A stretch of DNA of 10,820 bases from an uncultured Gemmatimonadaceae bacterium. Lineage in GTDB: Bacteria; Gemmatimonadota; Gemmatimonadetes; Gemmatimonadales; Gemmatimonadaceae. Below are positions 6,885 through 10,820 of this stretch, piece after piece (positions within the stretch are counted from its first letter, which is position 1; every line of letters begins with the position of its first letter). The notes below the pieces were generated by a model. That model was given only the letters and a program-made list of their open reading frames with translations, had not been told where the DNA came from and ran no database searches. The DNA is taken from NCBI GenBank assembly GCA_955652265.1, contig CATPBD010000021.1, forward strand, positions 1-10,820, given 5' to 3'. Made by a program: the position numbers and the translations under genes.

Positions 6885-8137
6885 GAGTTGCCGGCACCGT
6901 CAGAGTGCCCGGTGACAAGTCGATCTCGCACCGATCGCTGATTCTCGCCAGCCTCGCCGAGGGAGAATCACGCGTCACTGGCATTCTTGACTCCGACGAC
7001 GTCCGCTCGACGGCGGACTCGCTGCGCGCACTAGGTGGCAACATCCCCGAACTGTCTTCCGAGATGCGAATCCGTGGCTCGGGTTTGCGCGGCCTGCGAC
7101 CGCCGAAGCGCGCCCTCGATTGCGGGAACAGCGGAACGACGACGCGACTTCTCGCCGGTGTGGTCGCCGGGCATCCGTTCTCCGCGCGCTTCGAAGGGGA
7201 TTCCAGTCTTAGCCGTCGGCCGATGAAGCGGATCGCCGAGCCGCTCAGCTACATGGGGGCGCAAGTCGATTTCGAGCGTGGCGACGGACTCCCGATGACG
7301 GTCCATGGTGTTGATCTTCGGAGCATCGATTGGGACACGAAGTCGGCGAGCGCGCAGGTCAAGAGCGCGATCCTGCTCGCGGGACTTGTCTCGCAGGTTG
7401 AGGTGCGGGTAACGGAGAGCGGTCGATCGCGGGACCACACGGAGAGGATGCTGCGCGCTATGGGGGTGGACGTAGAGAACGACCGAAACCGGGTCTGCCT
7501 CAAGCCTGCTCGGCGACTCACTCCACTTGATATTGCGGTGCCGGCGGATCCTTCATCGGCCGCGTTCTTCGTGGCGCTCGCCACGCTCGCGACCGAGGGA
7601 GAGCTGCAGCTCGACGATGTGTGCCTCAACCCGACGCGCATCGGATTTCTGGATGCACTCAAACGCATGGGCGGCGACATTCGCGCATCTGCTCGCCCTG
7701 GCGAGGGCGGCGAGGAGATCGGCACGTTGACTGTGCGTCCCGCTGCGCTCGCGAAAGCTCGCATCACGTGGGCGGAAGTTCCTGCGCTGATCGATGAATT
7801 GCCATTACTGGCGTGCGTGGCGGCAGCCGCGGGTGTCGAGCTCATCGTAACTGGCGCCGCGGAGCTCAGAGTGAAAGAGAGCGACCGGATCAGCGTGGTC
7901 GTTCAAAATCTGCGCGCGGTTGGCGCGTCTGCGGAGGAGCTGCCCGACGGACTGCAGGTTCGTGCGGGGCCGCGAGAGTTCTCGGGCGATGTCGACCCGC
8001 GAGGCGATCACCGAATCGCAATGGCGTTTGGTGTTCTTTCAGCGGTGTCGGGGAATCGCATCAAGATTCGCAATCCGGAATGTGTCGCCGTCTCGTACCC
8101 GAAGTTCTGGGAAGATCTGAGGCGCGTGGCTTCATGA
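6872..8137 (+). CDS. aroA: 3-phosphoshikimate 1-carboxyvinyltransferase (EPSP synthase), class II signature
   Basis: It joins phosphoenolpyruvate to shikimate 3-phosphate, the sixth step of the shikimate pathway. The 421-aa protein has PGDKSISHRS (13-22; K16, R21), CGNSGTTTR (84-92), GDSSLSRRPM (109-118), SAQVKSAILLAG (160-171), SGRSRDHTERML (183-194), the PSSAAFF turn, NPTR (253-256), IDELPLLA with catalytic D309, RVKESDRI (333-340) and DHRIAMAFG (379-387). GDKS, SAQVK, RDHTE and NPTR are the four motifs I recall as marking class II enzymes, many of which tolerate glyphosate. The start is the TTG at 6872, overlapping dapD by 13 nt; a CTG at 6881 is an alternative, and no clear ribosome binding site exists. 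The stop overlaps the cmk ATG. The order aroA-cmk-rpsA is widespread in Gram-negative bacteria. Confidence 0.95.
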   Translation: MAPLRVAGTVRVPGDKSISHRSLILASLAEGESRVTGILDSDDVRSTADSLRALGGNIPELSSEMRIRGSGLRGLRPPKRALDCGNSGTTTRLLAGVVAGHPFSARFEGDSSLSRRPMKRIAEPLSYMGAQVDFERGDGLPMTVHGVDLRSIDWDTKSASAQVKSAILLAGLVSQVEVRVTESGRSRDHTERMLRAMGVDVENDRNRVCLKPARRLTPLDIAVPADPSSAAFFVALATLATEGELQLDDVCLNPTRIGFLDALKRMGGDIRASARPGEGGEEIGTLTVRPAALAKARITWAEVPALIDELPLLACVAAAAGVELIVTGAAELRVKESDRISVVVQNLRAVGASAEELPDGLQVRAGPREFSGDVDPRGDHRIAMAFGVLSAVSGNRIKIRNPECVAVSYPKFWEDLRRVAS

Positions 8138-8799
8138 AGCGACGCACTTCCGTCATTGCGATCGATGGGCCCGCGGCTTCGGGCAAGTCGTCCACCGCGC
8201 AAATGGTTGCGGACAAGCTTGGATTCCTTCACGTCGATTCAGGGTCGCTCTATAGGGCCGCGACGGCCGCAATCCTGCGCCGGGAACACGATCCGTCGCG
8301 CTGGACGGAGCAGACCGTGCTCGACGCCGCGAGACCGGTGGAGCTGTGTGCGGCTCGCACTTCCTTCTACCCCGTCCTCGAGGGAAAAGCGATCGAGGAA
8401 GAAATTCGCAGCGCCGACGTGACGCGCCACGTCTCGCGCGTTGCGCAGATGCCTCGCGTGCGTGAGTGGGTGAATGAAAAAGTTCGCGACGCCGCGAGCT
8501 CGAGAAATGTCGTCGTGGACGGTCGCGACATGGGCACCGTCGTATTCCCCGACGCTGAGCTCAAGATCTTCCTCGTCGCCGACTCGCGTGAGCGCGCTCT
8601 TCGGCGCCTCCGTCAGACGGGAACGCCGACGTCGGAACAGTTGCTTGACGACGAGACTATACGCATTAAGGAACGCGATGCGCGTGACGCGAAGCAGACC
8701 GTTCCCGCCGAGGATGCCGTCACCATCGATACGACAGCTCTGACGCAAGCGGAGCAGGTGGCGCAAATCGTAGCCCTTTCGAAAGAGCGCGCGGAGTGA
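8134..8799 (+). CDS. cmk: Cytidylate kinase
   Basis: It phosphorylates CMP and dCMP with ATP for nucleotide recycling. The 221-aa protein carries the P-loop GPAASGKS (12-19), the nucleotide-binding VDSGSLYRA (34-42), VSRVAQMPRVRE (100-111), the family signature DGRDMGTVVFPDAELKIFL (129-147) and the lid-region ERDARD (180-185). The length is normal. The start is the ATG at 8134 overlapping the aroA stop (ATGA), with TGAGG 11 nt upstream. The frame is open further upstream, but that part is the shadow of aroA. It is the last gene of the second compact block; a likely terminator overlaps its stop. Confidence 0.95.
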   Translation: MKRRTSVIAIDGPAASGKSSTAQMVADKLGFLHVDSGSLYRAATAAILRREHDPSRWTEQTVLDAARPVELCAARTSFYPVLEGKAIEEEIRSADVTRHVSRVAQMPRVREWVNEKVRDAASSRNVVVDGRDMGTVVFPDAELKIFLVADSRERALRRLRQTGTPTSEQLLDDETIRIKERDARDAKQTVPAEDAVTIDTTALTQAEQVAQIVALSKERAE

Positions 8800-8818
8800 G
8801 AGCTTTGCGTGCGTTTTT
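8787..8818 (+). terminator. Candidate intrinsic terminator after cmk
   Basis: GCGCGCGGAG (8787-8796) can pair with CTTTGCGTGC (8803-8812) as a 10-bp stem with three G-U pairs and a six-base loop, followed by G and five T. The stem covers the cmk stop codon. It would separate the biosynthetic operon from the small gene and rpsA. Confidence 0.45.
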
Positions 8819-8843
8819 GCTGCTCCGCATCAGTACTTCCTCT

Positions 8844-8850
8844 GAGGAGG
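8844..8850 (+). promoter_or_regulatory. Strong Shine-Dalgarno sequence of the 71-aa gene
   Basis: GAGGAGG lies ten bases before the ATG at 8861. It is the best Shine-Dalgarno sequence I noticed in the window and the main evidence that the short reading frame is translated. Confidence 0.7.
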
Positions 8851-8860
8851 CCGTTCGCTA

Positions 8861-9076
8861 ATGCGTAGATTCACTGATCGGGCAGGTCTCGACTGGAGCG
8901 CCTTCGAAGCTGCGCGACCAGCTGGTCTTCCCGATCGCAGGCAGAAGCCAGCGAGCGTCAGCGTCGCCTTCAAGTGCGACGATGGGACTGAGGTGTCGAT
9001 GGAGCTTCCGCTCGGCGCCCTCGAAGGACTTACCGACGAGGAACTGATTCTTCTGCTGACCAGAGGTCTCAAGTAG
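8861..9076 (+). CDS. Small hypothetical protein between cmk and rpsA (71 aa)
   Basis: I cannot assign a function. The protein is 71 aa, cytoplasmic, with no signal peptide or membrane segment. It begins MRRFTDRAGLDW, has a basic, proline-containing middle (about 19-30), a likely beta-hairpin VSVAFKCDDGTEVSMELPL (33-51), and an acidic amphipathic end LEGLTDEELILLLTRGLK that should form a helix. The RRFTD-x-x-G-x-x-W opening with an L-x-x-L-T/S-x-x-E-L-x-x-LL ending resembles, from memory, small proteins found repeatedly in Gemmatimonadota, so this may be a divergent member. It is set apart by a probable terminator before it and the rpsA promoter after it. The strong ribosome binding site and codon use like its neighbours support expression. 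No promoter of its own is evident. Confidence 0.75.
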   Translation: MRRFTDRAGLDWSAFEAARPAGLPDRRQKPASVSVAFKCDDGTEVSMELPLGALEGLTDEELILLLTRGLK

Positions 9077-9110
9077 TCGCGATTGAGCGGAGTTAAGACA
9101 CGCCGCGGCG

Positions 9111-9139
9111 TTGACCTCGAAAGGCGAAGCGTCTACATT
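9111..9139 (+). promoter_or_regulatory. Sigma70-type promoter of rpsA
   Basis: TTGACC (9111-9116) and TACATT (9134-9139) are separated by 17 bases, the ideal spacing. Transcription would start near 9146, giving a leader of about 36 nt. A perfect 10-base palindrome CGCCGCGGCG (9101-9110) abuts the -35 box. Confidence 0.7.
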
Positions 9140-9173
9140 TAAAGGCTTGATTCGAACGCACTCAACCCTTTAA
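9139..9173. repeat. Inverted repeat at the rpsA promoter/leader
   Basis: TTAAAGGCTTGA (9139-9150) and TCAACCCTTTAA (9162-9173) are inverted copies matching at 11 of 12 bases, with an 11-base loop. The left arm begins in the -10 box and covers the predicted start of transcription, so it may be an operator. If transcription starts further upstream, it would be a leader hairpin ending eight bases before the rpsA ATG. Confidence 0.55.
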
Positions 9174-9181
9174 CCAGCAAC

Positions 9182-10820
9182 ATGATAGACTCGCCAAACG
9201 AAACACAAACCACTACCGGCACGACGCTGACCGCGCGCGAGAAGCGCGATCTGCAAAAGGCGCAGCTGCGTCCGCTTGCCAACCTGAGACCCGAGCTCTA
9301 CGACGAGGACGATTACTCGCAGGACGAGCTCGAGACAATGATGGAGATGTACAACGGGACGATGGCCTCGATCGAAGAGGGCGAGATCGTCAAGTCCCGC
9401 GTGCTCGATATCCGTGACAACATGGTCGTCCTCGACATCGGATTTAAGTCAGAAGGGACGATACCGCTCGAAGAGTTCAAGGATCTCCCCGATCTCAAGC
9501 CGGGCGACGAAGTCGAAGTTCTTCTCGAGCACCTGGAGGACCAGGAAGGATCCGTGGTCCTCTCGAAGAAGAAAGCGGACTTCATGCGCGTCTGGGAGCG
9601 CATCCGCGTCGCCTATGAGAGCGATGAACCGGTGCGTGGCTCGTTGATCAAGAAGATCAAGGGTGGCGTAGTAGTCGATTTGATGGGAGTCGATGCATTC
9701 CTGCCGGGCTCGCAGATCGCGCTCCGTCGCGTTCCGAACGTCGACGAGCTGCTCGGCCAGACCTTCGACTTCAAGATCATCAAGCTCAATAAGCGCAGAC
9801 GGAACATCGTGGTATCACGCCGCGTCATCCTCGAGCAGGAGAGGGCAGGGAAGCGCGAGAAGCTGATGAAGGAGCTGCAGAAGGACCAGGTGCGGAAGGG
9901 AGTTGTCAAGAACATCACCGACTTCGGCGCATTCATCGATTTGGGTGGCGTCGACGGGTTGCTCCACATCACCGACATGTCGTACGGACGCATTCAGCAT
10001 CCGTCCGAGATGGTTCACATCGGCCAGGAGCTCGAGGTCAAGGTTCTGGACATCGATTGGGACCGCGAGAGAATCTCGCTCGGACTCAAGCAGCTCCAGA
10101 GCTATCCGTGGAAGGACGTCGCCGAGAAGTATCCGGTCGGCACTCGCGTCTCCGGAAAAGTGGTTTCAATCACCAACTACGGCGCTTTCATCGAGCTCGA
10201 GCCGGGCATTGAAGGACTCGTTCACATCAGTGAGATGAGCTGGACGCGCAACGTGCGTCATCCGTCGAAGCTGGTGTCGATTGGCGAAGCGATCGAGGCG
10301 GTCGTGCTCAAGGTCGATCCGAACGAAGAGAAGATCTCGCTCGGCATGAAGCAGACGGAGCAGGATCCATGGATGATGCTGCCGGAGAAGTATCCGGTCG
10401 GCACGCGTCTCAACGGCAAGGTTCGGAACCTCACGAGCTTCGGCGCCTTCGTCGAGATCGAACCGGGCATCGATGGATTGATCCACATCTCCGACATGTC
10501 GTGGACCAAGCGCGTGCAGCATCCTTCGGAAGTCGTGAAGAAGGGTGATTCGGTGGATGTCGTGATCCTGAATGTGGATGCTGAGAACAAGCGAATCAGT
10601 CTTGGCCTCAAACAAGCCACTGAGGATCCGTGGCTCAGGATCGGTGAGACCTATCCGGTCGGCACCGAGCTGCGCGGCAAGGTCGTGAGATTGATGGACA
10701 AGGGCGTGGTCGTCGATATCGGCAACGACATCGAAGGCTTCGTTCCGGTGAGCCAGCTCAATTTCGGACAGCCGGTGAACAGTCCGGCTGACATCGTCTA
10801 CGAAACGATGAATCTCGATC
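9182..10820 (+). CDS. rpsA: 30S ribosomal protein S1 (partial, 3' end outside window)
   Basis: It binds mRNA on the small ribosomal subunit and helps position messages, especially those with weak Shine-Dalgarno sequences. The first 546 residues are visible and the frame is still open at the window edge. An acidic N-terminal part (about 1-65) precedes S1/OB-fold repeats at about 66-131, 148-214, 235-304, 320-391, 407-478 and 494 onward. The later repeats carry the classical pattern GxVxxxxxFGAFVxxxxGIxGLxHISxMSW and end KRISLGLKQ. Six repeats agree with full-size Gram-negative S1. The ATG at 9182 has no Shine-Dalgarno sequence; E. coli rpsA also starts from a weak, structured, self-regulated site. 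The gene follows its own promoter and inverted repeat, and it keeps the common cmk-rpsA order except for one small gene in between. Confidence 0.96.
   Translation, partial: MIDSPNETQTTTGTTLTAREKRDLQKAQLRPLANLRPELYDEDDYSQDELETMMEMYNGTMASIEEGEIVKSRVLDIRDNMVVLDIGFKSEGTIPLEEFKDLPDLKPGDEVEVLLEHLEDQEGSVVLSKKKADFMRVWERIRVAYESDEPVRGSLIKKIKGGVVVDLMGVDAFLPGSQIALRRVPNVDELLGQTFDFKIIKLNKRRRNIVVSRRVILEQERAGKREKLMKELQKDQVRKGVVKNITDFGAFIDLGGVDGLLHITDMSYGRIQHPSEMVHIGQELEVKVLDIDWDRERISLGLKQLQSYPWKDVAEKYPVGTRVSGKVVSITNYGAFIELEPGIEGLVHISEMSWTRNVRHPSKLVSIGEAIEAVVLKVDPNEEKISLGMKQTEQDPWMMLPEKYPVGTRLNGKVRNLTSFGAFVEIEPGIDGLIHISDMSWTKRVQHPSEVVKKGDSVDVVILNVDAENKRISLGLKQATEDPWLRIGETYPVGTELRGKVVRLMDKGVVVDIGNDIEGFVPVSQLNFGQPVNSPADIVYETMNLD
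10124..10404 (+). repeat. Direct 20-nt repeat inside rpsA
   Basis: An identical 20-nt sequence occurs at 10124-10143 and 10385-10404, encoding EKYPVGT at the junctions before S1 repeats 4 and 5. The spacing of 261 bases (87 codons) equals the S1 repeat unit, and a diverged copy (ETYPVGT) occurs one unit later. It reflects internal domain duplication, not a mobile element. Confidence 0.8.

Noticed and set aside
7813..8133. Upstream extension of cmk
   Set aside because: It is the shadow frame of aroA; the ATG at 8134 begins directly before the P-loop region as in the Cmk family.
10124..10404. Repeat as sign of a mobile element
   Set aside because: The repeat spacing equals one S1 domain and stays in frame within rpsA, so it is domain duplication.

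Overview
The window is about 10.8 kb of high-GC bacterial chromosome carrying housekeeping genes, all on the + strand. It is essentially one lysine/diaminopimelate biosynthesis cluster joined to the classical aroA-cmk-rpsA neighbourhood. No mobile element, CRISPR array, tRNA or rRNA was seen. The gene set (archaeal/fungal-type aspartate-semialdehyde dehydrogenase, class II EPSP synthase, succinylase-route DapD, a short M20 hydrolase with GEPTE and HVAHTPDE motifs, and a small RRFTD protein before rpsA) suggests a Gram-negative of the Gemmatimonadota type. That placement rests on recalled family resemblance and is not proved by the sequence.

Layout. Positions 1-313 hold no gene I can defend. 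A 174-aa, mostly helical protein of unknown function, possibly ferritin-like, follows at 314-838. After an 85-nt gap comes the first compact block: M20 metallohydrolase (924-1919, candidate DapE), asd (1916-3004), lysC (3001-4359) and dapB (4356-5057), each start overlapping the previous stop by four bases. A 64-nt gap holds a palindrome and a -10-like box directly before dapA. The second compact block is dapA (5122-6015), dapD (6012-6884), aroA (6872-8137) and cmk (8134-8799), again with overlapping ends. A probable intrinsic terminator overlaps the cmk stop. An unknown 71-aa gene (8861-9076) follows with a strong ribosome binding site. A good sigma70-type promoter overlapping a 12-base inverted repeat then precedes rpsA (9182 to beyond the window end).

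How the genes work together. LysC phosphorylates aspartate and Asd reduces aspartyl phosphate to the semialdehyde. DapA condenses the semialdehyde with pyruvate, DapB reduces the product, and DapD succinylates it. The M20 enzyme is the likely desuccinylase. The product route is meso-diaminopimelate and lysine for peptidoglycan and protein. The aminotransferase, the epimerase DapF and the decarboxylase LysA are not in the window. AroA (shikimate pathway), Cmk (CMP/dCMP phosphorylation) and ribosomal protein S1 complete the set. Residue comparison with the E. coli enzymes, from memory, suggests that lysine feedback acts at LysC while DapA has lost most of its lysine site.

I found no clearly new biological system. 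The items most worth a second look are the possibly leaderless dapA start with its palindrome, the inverted repeat at the rpsA promoter, the class II AroA signature, the feedback-site pattern, and the small unknown gene between cmk and rpsA.
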